Shown here: positions 53,401 through 60,152 of the stretch, in pieces
How positions within the stretch are numbered: position 1 is the stretch's first letter
How the letters are laid out: the number at the start of each line of letters is the position of its first letter
NCBI RefSeq assembly: GCF_001625015.1
Contig: NZ_LVWJ02000014.1
Coordinates: 744,001 to 808,000, forward strand
DNA: 64,000 nt
Origin: Lewinella sp. 4G2
GTDB lineage: Bacteria > Bacteroidota > Bacteroidia > Chitinophagales > Saprospiraceae
Reading direction: 5' to 3'
Made by a program: the position numbers and the translations under genes
The notes under the pieces: model-generated
Databases searched by the model: none
What the model saw: only the letters and a program-made list of their open reading frames with translations
What the model was told of the DNA's origin: nothing

Positions 53401-53860
53401 AAAGGACGGAAAGGGTAAAGACGGCGGCGCTTCCGCCAAGGAATTTGCCGAAATGGCCGCCCGCCAGGCTGCACTGCGCAAAGCACTGGAGGCCAAACAA
53501 AAGGCCCGCCAGGAAGGTGGCCAGGGAATCGACCCCGAACTGCAGGAACTCATCGACCAGATGAACGAGACGGAAGAAGACCTCGTCAACAAGCGCCTCA
53601 CCACCGAAATGATGAGCCGCCAGCAGGAGATCCTTAGTAAAATGCTGGAGCACGAAAAAGCCGAGCGCCAGCAGAAGCAGGACGAGAAGCGTAAATCCAC
53701 CACCGCTGAGCAGCAACGCCGGGAAATGCCCGCCAGCCTCGAGGAATACCTCAAGCAACGCCGCGCCGAAGTAGAAATGTTTAAGCGGGTAACCCCGGAG
53801 CTTAACCCTTATTTCCAGGGCTTGGTGAACGAATATTTCCGTTCGCTGCAGGGCCAATAG
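50474..53860 (+). CDS. DUF4175 family membrane protein with long coiled coil
   Basis: A 1128-residue protein. Two membrane helices near the N-terminus (about 36-55 and 70-90) and a third at about 160-178 precede a beta-rich periplasmic part (about 190-510, IDLGENRRYLK, DLTVPAGTRIKW, SDDHGLTSIRFVYRVKSG). Then about 270 residues (515-790) are nearly all Glu, Lys, Gln, Leu and Met, a very long coiled coil. A Gly/Ser/Lys-rich stretch (about 930-990) and a final helical part follow. The family is known from Bacteroidota and others, with no assigned function. Confidence 0.83.
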   Translation: MPHANQSVSSHYDQLIQKLDQFTRKYYINSVIRGLLYTVGLVLALFLLVSLLESQFYFSTGTRKLMFYGFLGLSVFALGAWVLLPLSRYFRLGSVISHEKAAEMIGRHFTNVKDKLLNVLQLRRQAGDAGDSALLLASIDQKSAEISPVPFRSAIDLGENRRYLKFALPPLLLLFVILFAAPSLIKDSTNRLIRNGDTFERPAPFHFALQGAEDLEVIQYGDFPITVKVEGDVLPADAYVEVDGYRYRLQKENANTFTYKFSNVQEDTKFKFLAAEEESEDYTLAILPKPNIASFTAELDYPNYLRRKDESVTNIGDLTVPAGTRIKWVFDTENTDNISLLFANQGELTEVRRDGNDLFSFDARALRNDRYTLYVGNDRLPLADSVSYNLSVIPDLHPQISVEMFPDSTDEKLLFFAGEASDDHGLTSIRFVYRVKSGKTGVEGEEQVVPISGPAGKSARYDYVWDLVNDLQLEPGDELTYYFETFDNDAINNYKSARTGVMAFRNPSTEELEEKAEANDSKVKDQLKKALDATKKLKEDTKDLREKMLQEEEMDWKIKKELEKLQERQQEVQQQMQEAQKAFEENLENQSQQDQDIQDKQEKLQEMFQESANEEMEELMKQIQELMEELNKDEALKKMEDMEMSDEETEAELDRMLELFKELEVEKEMQETIDKLEELAKEQEELAEETEKGETPQEELEEKQEEIKEEFEKLQEKLEETEEKNEELEKPMDLETEPEAQEEIKESMDKAQEEMKKDDNAAASEQQKKASQKMKEMAESMAGSMDAMAKEGAEEDLEAMRQLLENIVDLSFDQEETMNDLQKTTVNTPRYVELVQDQFQINNDFELVRDSLNALAKRNFEIESFVTEKVSEIRLNLKNTVKELEERRTPQAGNVQQRAMTGLNDLALMMSESMANAQQQMAGMMAGDQQCESPGSGKGSKPGKPSSNPGSDGQRSLNDAMESMSQGQKGQDGSEGKDGKGKDGGASAKEFAEMAARQAALRKALEAKQKARQEGGQGIDPELQELIDQMNETEEDLVNKRLTTEMMSRQQEILSKMLEHEKAERQQKQDEKRKSTTAEQQRREMPASLEEYLKQRRAEVEMFKRVTPELNPYFQGLVNEYFRSLQGQ

Positions 53861-53990
53861 GCTGAACAACAAACATTTAACGGTGATTTCGGTATTTATG
53901 ATGCTGCTTAAGTGAACCCACACCCCCTAACAGTGTGTTGACTAAAAAGACAGCGCGAAATTTGCTTATCTCAATGCTGTTGTTATATTG

Positions 53991-54010
53991 CCGTCATTGA
54001 CGGGTTTTTT
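53991..54010 (+). terminator. Weak terminator after the DUF4175 gene
   Basis: A 5-bp stem CCGTC/GACGG with a 3-base loop, then G and six T residues, 130 bp after the stop codon. Confidence 0.45.
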
Positions 54011-54090
54011 CGTGACTTTCCCCTTTCCTGTTAGTCATATTAAGCGAAATAACCCTTCCGGCCGTCAGAACTCAAATCGCAAATCCGTCT

Positions 54091-54477
54091 ATGCTTACGT
54101 TAGCTTCCGACCCCTCCAACATCAGTCAAGTTGAGCCTTACGCAGAGCAAATTGCTAATCAGTATCACCTGGCCCCGGAGAAACGGATCAACCTGCTCAT
54201 CAGCCTGACGGAAGCGGTTACCAACGCCATTATGCACGGCAATAAGCAGGATCGTAGCAAACTCGTCAAGATCCAGTGCGCCAAGACTGCGCGCCACCTC
54301 GCGGTAAGGGTATCCGATCAGGGGCCTGGCTTTAACTACGATAGCCTACCGGACCCCACTTCCCCCGATCGTATCTGCGAATGCGGTGGCCGCGGCGTCT
54401 ACCTGATGAACCAACTCTGCGATACCGTAAAGTTCAAGAACGGTGGCACGACGGTGGAGATGCAATTCAGCTTCTGA
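54091..54477 (+). CDS. RsbW-like ATP-binding regulatory protein
   Basis: A 128-residue HATPase domain protein of the serine-kinase anti-sigma type. The N box is LLISLTEAVTNAIMHGN, the G1 box VSDQGPGFNYDSLPDP, and the end is GRGVYLMNQLCDTVKFKNGGTTVEM. Such proteins bind ATP and control a partner through phosphorylation of an anti-sigma antagonist; no antagonist (STAS-only) gene is adjacent. The stop codon lies two bases before the TTG start of ybeY, indicating coupling. Confidence 0.87.
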   Translation: MLTLASDPSNISQVEPYAEQIANQYHLAPEKRINLLISLTEAVTNAIMHGNKQDRSKLVKIQCAKTARHLAVRVSDQGPGFNYDSLPDPTSPDRICECGGRGVYLMNQLCDTVKFKNGGTTVEMQFSF

Positions 54478-54479
54478 TC

Positions 54480-54929
54480 TTGGGTGATAATATTGAGTTC
54501 CACGTAGAAGAAGGTGGAACGAGCCTCCCGGAAGAACAGTACGCTCCGCTCACAACGTGGATCGAGCAAATCATTGCAACTCGCGGAGGCCTAATGGGCC
54601 CCATCAACTACATTTTTTGCGGTGATACCTACCTCCACGCCATGAACGTGGAGTACCTCGACCACGATACGTTAACGGATATCATCACCTTCCCCTACGA
54701 GCGCTTCCCGACGGTCTCCGGAGATCTATTTATTTCAACGGAAAGGGTAAAGGAAAATGCCGTCGACATGAATGCTAGCTTTCGGGACGAACTCCACCGC
54801 GTCATGATCCACGGCGTCCTCCACCTCTGTGGCCAGGGAGATAAGAGTGATGAAGAAGCCAAAGAAATGCGGAGTCTGGAAGATTGGGCGCTATCCCAAC
54901 GACCCGCTGAGTTGACGGGTGAAGCATGA
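54480..54929 (+). CDS. ybeY: Endoribonuclease YbeY
   Basis: About 149 residues. YbeY is a metal-dependent RNase for rRNA maturation and quality control. It has INYIFCGDTYLHAMNVEYLDHDTLTDIITFPY and the metal motif MIHGVLHLCGQGDKSDEEA. The classic pattern HGxLHLxGxDH here lacks the last His (Gly-Gln-Gly-Asp-Lys), which I believe is common in Bacteroidota. The start is TTG at 54480, two bases after the previous stop; residues upstream in this frame are the shadow of the RsbW-like gene. Confidence 0.87.
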   Translation: MGDNIEFHVEEGGTSLPEEQYAPLTTWIEQIIATRGGLMGPINYIFCGDTYLHAMNVEYLDHDTLTDIITFPYERFPTVSGDLFISTERVKENAVDMNASFRDELHRVMIHGVLHLCGQGDKSDEEAKEMRSLEDWALSQRPAELTGEA

Positions 54930-55116
54930 GGGGATTTTCGAGTGCGCTAACCGCCACCTTTCCGCCCGGTACTACTCATTGTAAATACCGCCAGCAAAGT
55001 CAGCCCCGAACACTGGATTTACCCCATCTTTACGGACTTTTTAGGTCAAACTTCCGCATACCGGCACCCCTCCGGATCGTAGCTATTTCACTGGCTGCGG
55101 GCTAAATGAATCTGTT

Positions 55117-57576
55117 ATGAAAGTCCTTAAGTTCGGCGGCTCGTCCGTCGCCAAACCCGAGCGCATCCGGGGTATTGTCGATATCCTTAAGAACTACTAC
55201 GCTTCGGGAGACCACTTTACGGTAGTCTTTTCCGCTTTCGGTGGGGTAACGGATAGCCTGATCGAAATGAGCAAATTGGCCGCCGCCGGCGACGATCGCT
55301 ACGGAGACGCTTTCAGCAAATTTTCGGCTCGTCATCAGGACGCCATTAAAGATCTGCTACCCGCCGGGGAACTCCGCCAGGAAACGGCCACCCAAATGCG
55401 GAAGTCCCACGAAGTCCTCAAGAATCTCCTTTACGGAGTATTTCTCGTGCGTGAGGCCAGCCCGCGGACGATGGATTACGTCCTCAGCTTCGGCGAACGC
55501 TCCTCTTCCTACATCATCGCTCAGACCCTGAAAAACGCTGGCGTACCCGCCGCTTACCTAGATGCCCGGAAAATTATCAAGACTGATAAGAACTTTGGCA
55601 GCGCCAAGGTAAACTTCGATAAGACCTACACCGCCGTTAAAGAATATTACTCTCAAAATACTGATATACAGGTAGTTACAGGCTTTATTGCGTCGGCAAA
55701 GGGTGGCCTCACCACTACCTTGGGCCGGGGTGGATCCGATTATACCGCCTCCCTCCTCGCCGCTGGGTTAGAAGCCCAAGCCATTGAAATCTGGACCGAC
55801 GTAAGTGGGGTGCTAACGGCCGACCCCCGCCGGGTAAAGAAGGCTTTTACCATTCCCAAGCTTACTTATGCGGAGGCCATGGAGATGTCTCACTTCGGTG
55901 CCAAGGTCATCTACCCGCCTACCCTAATGCCGGCCTTACACAAGGGTATTCCGCTGTACATCAAGAATACCTTTGAGCCGGACTTCCCGGGTACCAAAGT
56001 CAGCCAAACGGGTGACGACTCTGGAGCAGCCGTGCGGGGGATCAGTTCCATCAATAACGTTGCGTTGCTCACCATCTCGGGTAGTGGTTTATTCGGCGTC
56101 CCCGGAATCTCGGCGCGGCTGTTTACCTCCCTTGCGCAAGAAGGGATCAACATCATTTTGATCACCCAGGGATCGAGTGAGCACTCGATCAGTTTTGCCG
56201 TCAAGCCGGAGGTAGCCCAACAAGCTAAGGAGGCCGTTGAGGAAACCTTTGCTTACGAAATCGATCGGGGCGTTGTCAACCCCATTAAGGTGGAGAAGGA
56301 CCTCAGCGTCGTCGCCATCATTGGGGAGGACATGCGCCACCAGCCGGGGATCTCCGGTCGCCTCTTCCAGGCGCTTGGCAAAAATGGTATCAACGCCGTG
56401 GCCATTGCTCAGGGCTCCAGTGAACTCAACGTATCCGTCGTCATCCCGGCGGAGGATGAGAACAAGGCCCTGAATGCCCTCCACGAAGCTTTCTTCCTTT
56501 CGGATTACAAAACCCTCCACCTCTTCGTCGTCGGTGTCGGTTTGATCGGAGGAACCCTGATGCAGCAAATCGAAGACCAGAACGACTACCTCCGGGAAAA
56601 ACTGGGGATGGAACTCAAGGTCGTCGGCATGGCCAATTCCCGGAAGATGATCATCGATCCCGACGGTATCGAACTGGCTAATTGGAAACGAACACTTACC
56701 GAAAAAGGGACGGAAGCAGACCTGGCCGTCTTCGTCGGGAAGATGCGGGACGCCAATCTGAGCAACAGCATCTTCGTCGATAATACGGCCAACGATAAGA
56801 TTGCGACCTACTACGCTGGTATCCTCGACGAAAGCATTTCCATTTCTACGCCCAATAAAGTGGCTACGTCGAGTAGTTTCGATCAGTACGAAAAACTTCA
56901 GGCACTCGCTGCCAAACGGGGGGTACAGTTCCGTTACGAAACCAATGTTGGTGCCGGCCTGCCCGTCATCTCAACCCTACGGGACTTGCTGGACAGCGGC
57001 GATCGGATCCGTAAGATCGAAGGCGTCCTCAGTGGCTCGCTGAGTTTCATCTTCAATAATTTCGATGGAACGGCTGCCTTCGACGAAGTCGTCACTCAAG
57101 CTAAGGAAAAAGGCTTCACCGAGCCGGACCCCCGCGTGGACCTCTCCGGTAAGGACGTCGGTCGCAAGATCCTCATCCTCGCCCGCGAAACCGGCGTTGC
57201 GCTGGAATCGGAAGACATTGACTTGGTGGGTTTCCTCCCAGAGGGTGCCATGGAAGCCGCTTCCGTACCGGACTTCTTTACCGTCCTCGAAAACAACCGG
57301 GCCTATTTTCAGCAAATGTATCAGGAGGCTGCCGCGGAAGGTAAAGTTCTGCGCATGATCGCCACCCTCGAAGGCGAAAGAGCAAGCGTTGGTATCCAGG
57401 CCGTAGGGGAGGACAACCCCTTCTCTGGCCTGAGCGGAAGCGATAACATGATCGTCTTTACTACCGACCGTTACCGCGAGCGCCCACTCGTCGTTCGTGG
57501 CCCGGGGGCCGGTGCGGAGGTAACCGCCGCCGGTGTATTCGCGGAAATCATCAAGATTGGAAAATTCCTGAGCTAA
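55117..57576 (+). CDS. thrA: Bifunctional aspartate kinase/homoserine dehydrogenase
   Basis: An 819-residue fusion enzyme for the first and third steps of threonine/methionine synthesis. The kinase domain (1-~300) starts KVLKFGGSSVAKPERI and has the nucleotide site TLGRGGSDYTASLLAAGLEA. Two ACT domains (about 315-460: LLTISGSGLFGVPGISARLF, VVAIIGEDMRHQPGISGRLF) should give feedback control. The dehydrogenase (about 465-819) has LFVVGVGLIGGTL, NKVATS and GVLSGSLSFIFN. It is the first gene of thrABC; the stop overlaps the thrB start as TAATG. No threonine-rich leader peptide was found upstream. Confidence 0.96.
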   Translation: MKVLKFGGSSVAKPERIRGIVDILKNYYASGDHFTVVFSAFGGVTDSLIEMSKLAAAGDDRYGDAFSKFSARHQDAIKDLLPAGELRQETATQMRKSHEVLKNLLYGVFLVREASPRTMDYVLSFGERSSSYIIAQTLKNAGVPAAYLDARKIIKTDKNFGSAKVNFDKTYTAVKEYYSQNTDIQVVTGFIASAKGGLTTTLGRGGSDYTASLLAAGLEAQAIEIWTDVSGVLTADPRRVKKAFTIPKLTYAEAMEMSHFGAKVIYPPTLMPALHKGIPLYIKNTFEPDFPGTKVSQTGDDSGAAVRGISSINNVALLTISGSGLFGVPGISARLFTSLAQEGINIILITQGSSEHSISFAVKPEVAQQAKEAVEETFAYEIDRGVVNPIKVEKDLSVVAIIGEDMRHQPGISGRLFQALGKNGINAVAIAQGSSELNVSVVIPAEDENKALNALHEAFFLSDYKTLHLFVVGVGLIGGTLMQQIEDQNDYLREKLGMELKVVGMANSRKMIIDPDGIELANWKRTLTEKGTEADLAVFVGKMRDANLSNSIFVDNTANDKIATYYAGILDESISISTPNKVATSSSFDQYEKLQALAAKRGVQFRYETNVGAGLPVISTLRDLLDSGDRIRKIEGVLSGSLSFIFNNFDGTAAFDEVVTQAKEKGFTEPDPRVDLSGKDVGRKILILARETGVALESEDIDLVGFLPEGAMEAASVPDFFTVLENNRAYFQQMYQEAAAEGKVLRMIATLEGERASVGIQAVGEDNPFSGLSGSDNMIVFTTDRYRERPLVVRGPGAGAEVTAAGVFAEIIKIGKFLS

Positions 57577-58511
57577 TGACTGAAGTACGCGTTTTCGCTC
57601 CCGCCACCGTAGCTAACGTAGCCGTTGGTTTCGACATTCTTGGGTTTGCCATTGACCGGCCGGGAGATGAGATTGTGGCCCGGCTCAATCCGGATACGAA
57701 GGGCCTGAGAATTACCGAGATCACCGGTACGGGAAATAAGCAACTTCCCTACGAAGTCGAGCAGAATACTGCTGGTGTAGCCGCACAGCGCCTGCTGGAA
57801 CATCTTGGGCGTACGGAGATCGGAATTGATCTGGAGATCCACAAACGCATGCCGTTCGGTAGTGGATTAGGCTCCAGTGCTGCGAGTGCCGCCGGTGCGG
57901 TAGTGGCCGTCAACGAGCTGCTGGGCGCACCACTTAGTCGGGAATCACTGCTTTACTTCTCTGTCCTTGGCGAACAGGTGGCGGATGGTAGTTTCCACGC
58001 GGATAACGTGGCCCCATCGTTGGTGGGAGGTATCACGCTCATCCGTTCCAACGAATCCCTCGACATTCACAAACTACCGGTGCCAGAAAACCTTCAGGTA
58101 GCGGTCGTACACCCTGATATTGAGATACTTACGCGAGATGCTCGGGCAGTACTAGACGATCACGTGGCCCTGCCCACGGCCATCCGCCAGATGGGAAGCC
58201 TCGCCAGTTTCATCACGGCTCTTTATACGGATGACCTGCCCCTCCTGGGCCGGTCGCTGCACGATTATGTCATCGAACCACAACGGAAGCAACTCATTAA
58301 GGGCTTCGACGACGTAAAGGCGGCTGCTCTTCAAAGGGGTGCTCTCGGTTGCAGTATTAGTGGCGCCGGGCCAAGCGTATTCGCCCTCTGCGACTCCGGT
58401 TACCTCGCCCAGGCCGCCGGCCAAAGTATGCAGGAGGCCTTCGCCCGCTACGGTGTGGATAGCCAACTTTACGTTTCCCCGATTAACCAACAGGGGGTAA
58501 CCATCCTTTAG
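57576..58511 (+). CDS. thrB: Homoserine kinase
   Basis: ThrB phosphorylates homoserine. It is a 311-residue GHMP kinase. It opens VFAPATVANVAVGFDILGFAID, and the ATP loop is MPFGSGLGSSAASAAGAVVAVNELL. The C-terminal GHMP motif is LGCSISGAGPSVFAL. Its ATG shares one base with the thrA stop codon. The order thrA-thrB-thrC is the same as in enterobacteria. Confidence 0.95.
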   Translation: MTEVRVFAPATVANVAVGFDILGFAIDRPGDEIVARLNPDTKGLRITEITGTGNKQLPYEVEQNTAGVAAQRLLEHLGRTEIGIDLEIHKRMPFGSGLGSSAASAAGAVVAVNELLGAPLSRESLLYFSVLGEQVADGSFHADNVAPSLVGGITLIRSNESLDIHKLPVPENLQVAVVHPDIEILTRDARAVLDDHVALPTAIRQMGSLASFITALYTDDLPLLGRSLHDYVIEPQRKQLIKGFDDVKAAALQRGALGCSISGAGPSVFALCDSGYLAQAAGQSMQEAFARYGVDSQLYVSPINQQGVTIL

Positions 58512-58537
58512 CGCGCGGCACCCAAACCTGAATAACT

Positions 58538-59869
58538 ATGCAATTCTACAGCACTAACGACGCAAGCCATAAAGTAGGCCTCGCCGAAGCCATCTTTCGC
58601 GGCTTACCCGCCGATAACGGCTTGTACATGCCCGAGCGGATTGATCCCCTACCCCTTTCCTTTTTCGAGGAACTTCCCAGTCTTTCTTTCGCTGAGATCG
58701 GGTTCCGGGTAACGCAGCACCTGTTGGGAGATGACGTCCCTGCGGAGGAGCTTAAAGCACTCGTATACGATGCCGTCAACTTCCCCGCACCGGTTGTCCG
58801 GTTGGACGAACGGCGCTCCGTACTCGAACTATTTCACGGCCCTTCCCTGGCCTTTAAGGATTTCGGGGCCCGCTTCATGTCGCGGCTCATGGGCCATTTT
58901 AACCGGGGCAACGATAAGCAACTGGTCATCCTGGTGGCCACTTCCGGAGATACCGGCGGGGCCGTTGCGGCGGGTTTTTACCAGACGCCCGGTATTGAGG
59001 TCGTTATTCTCTACCCAAAGGGTAAGGTCAGTGAATTGCAGGAAAAGCAACTGACTACACTCGGCCATAACATTCACGCCCTTGAGATTGAGGGCACGTT
59101 TGATGACTGCCAGGCTATCGTGAAGCGTGCTTTCCTCGACGAGGAACTGCGCAGCCAAATACGCCTGAGTTCCGCCAATAGTATCAATATTTCCCGCCTC
59201 ATTCCACAGTCATTTTACTACTTCGAGGCCTACAAACAACTTGCGACCAAAGACCCCGTAGCCTTCTGCATTCCCTCGGGTAACTTCGGTAACCTCACCG
59301 CTGGCCTGCTGGCCATGAAGATGGGCCTCCCCGTGAGCCAGTTCATTGCGGCGACAAATCGGAATGACGTGGTACCCGAATACCTAAAGTCGGGCAATTA
59401 CCGTCCCCGGCCTTCCGTCCCTACCCTTTCCAACGCCATGGATGTTGGCGCGCCCAGCAACTTCGCGCGCATGCTTAATCTTTACGGTCAGGTCAGCGGG
59501 CTTGATCCTCACGATCCGGCTACCCACGCTGCCATGAGTAAAGTGGTAACGGGTTACGCTTACGATGATCATCAAACTGAGGACACCGTACGTGAAGTAG
59601 AGCAGAAGTTTGGGTACACCATTGATCCTCACGGTGCGGTCGGTTACCTCGCGCTCACTGAGTGGCAACGGGATAATCCGAACGTCCAGGGAGTGATCCT
59701 CGAGACCGCCCACCCCAGCAAGTTTAAGCCGGACGTTGAGCGTATCCTCGGCCGTGCTATTGAGGTTCCGGAGCGCCTGGCAGAATTAGCCTTCCGCGAA
59801 AAGGTGAGTACTGAGTTTGGCACTGCCTTCGAACCCGTACGCCAGTGGTTACTCAAGCGCTACACCTGA
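58538..59869 (+). CDS. thrC: Threonine synthase
   Basis: ThrC converts O-phosphohomoserine to threonine with pyridoxal phosphate. It has 443 residues. It begins MQFYSTNDASHKVGLAEAIFRGLPADNGLYMP, the PLP Lys is in FHGPSLAFKDFGARF, and the phosphate-binding loop is LVATSGDTGGAVAAGF. IPSGNFGNLTAGLLAMKMGLP is also typical. It is the last gene of the operon, 26 bp after thrB. The region behind it carries the repeat copy and the parS-like palindromes. Confidence 0.96.
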   Translation: MQFYSTNDASHKVGLAEAIFRGLPADNGLYMPERIDPLPLSFFEELPSLSFAEIGFRVTQHLLGDDVPAEELKALVYDAVNFPAPVVRLDERRSVLELFHGPSLAFKDFGARFMSRLMGHFNRGNDKQLVILVATSGDTGGAVAAGFYQTPGIEVVILYPKGKVSELQEKQLTTLGHNIHALEIEGTFDDCQAIVKRAFLDEELRSQIRLSSANSINISRLIPQSFYYFEAYKQLATKDPVAFCIPSGNFGNLTAGLLAMKMGLPVSQFIAATNRNDVVPEYLKSGNYRPRPSVPTLSNAMDVGAPSNFARMLNLYGQVSGLDPHDPATHAAMSKVVTGYAYDDHQTEDTVREVEQKFGYTIDPHGAVGYLALTEWQRDNPNVQGVILETAHPSKFKPDVERILGRAIEVPERLAELAFREKVSTEFGTAFEPVRQWLLKRYT

Positions 59870-59872
59870 TTT

Positions 59873-59890
59873 GGGCGCTGCCGCAGGTGC
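59873..59890 (+). repeat. Dispersed repeat A, copy 16 (after thrC)
   Basis: Full match, starting 4 bases after the thrC stop codon. The companion appears as GGTTAAGTA after 9 nt. It forms an inverted pair with copy 17 around the parS-like sites. Confidence 0.75.
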
Positions 59891-59918
59891 GGAGAAATAG
59901 GTTAAGTAGCCTTTCGGT

Positions 59919-59952
59919 AAGGGGTGATGTTCCACGTGGAACGTCACCCCTT
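59919..59952. promoter_or_regulatory. parS-like site 1 inside a 34-bp palindrome
   Basis: The 16-mer at 59928-59943 is TGTTCCACGTGGAACG. This differs from the parS sequence known from pseudomonads by at most the last base. Nine more bases on each side continue the dyad (aaggggtga and tcacccctt), so the whole 34 bp are palindromic except for one pair. It lies 50 bp after thrC and could also fold as a hairpin in the thrC transcript. Confidence 0.7.
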
Positions 59953-59973
59953 ACTGATGGATGTCATCCTCTA

Positions 59974-59989
59974 GGTTCCACGTGGAACA
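59974..59989. promoter_or_regulatory. parS-like site 2
   Basis: GGTTCCACGTGGAACA, sharing the 14-base core GTTCCACGTGGAAC with site 1, 46 bp away from it. Two closely spaced sites near a candidate origin fit ParB loading; an ordinary transcription-factor operator is the alternative. Confidence 0.7.
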
Positions 59990-60043
59990 TTTGGTAGTTG
60001 GTGGTCAATTGGCTGTTAGATCGATCCGCATCCAATTACCCGG

Positions 60044-60061
60044 CACCTGCGGCAGCGCCCT
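60044..60061 (-). repeat. Dispersed repeat A, copy 17 (before the M1 gene)
   Basis: Full match in the opposite orientation to copy 16, 153 bp away. Confidence 0.75.
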
Positions 60062-60152
60062 AATAAGTAAGTGAAGAGACATATTGTATTGATCTTACGG
60101 AACGGCCTCGAGGACAAGTTTGTATCTTGGCGAAATAACCAAACCGACCCAA

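Noticed and set aside
54926..55105. A 59-codon frame whose ATG overlaps the ybeY stop, just before thrA
   Set aside because: I considered a threonine-operon leader peptide, but it has few and scattered Thr codons, no Ile run, no attenuator hairpin with T run, and a composition unlike a protein.
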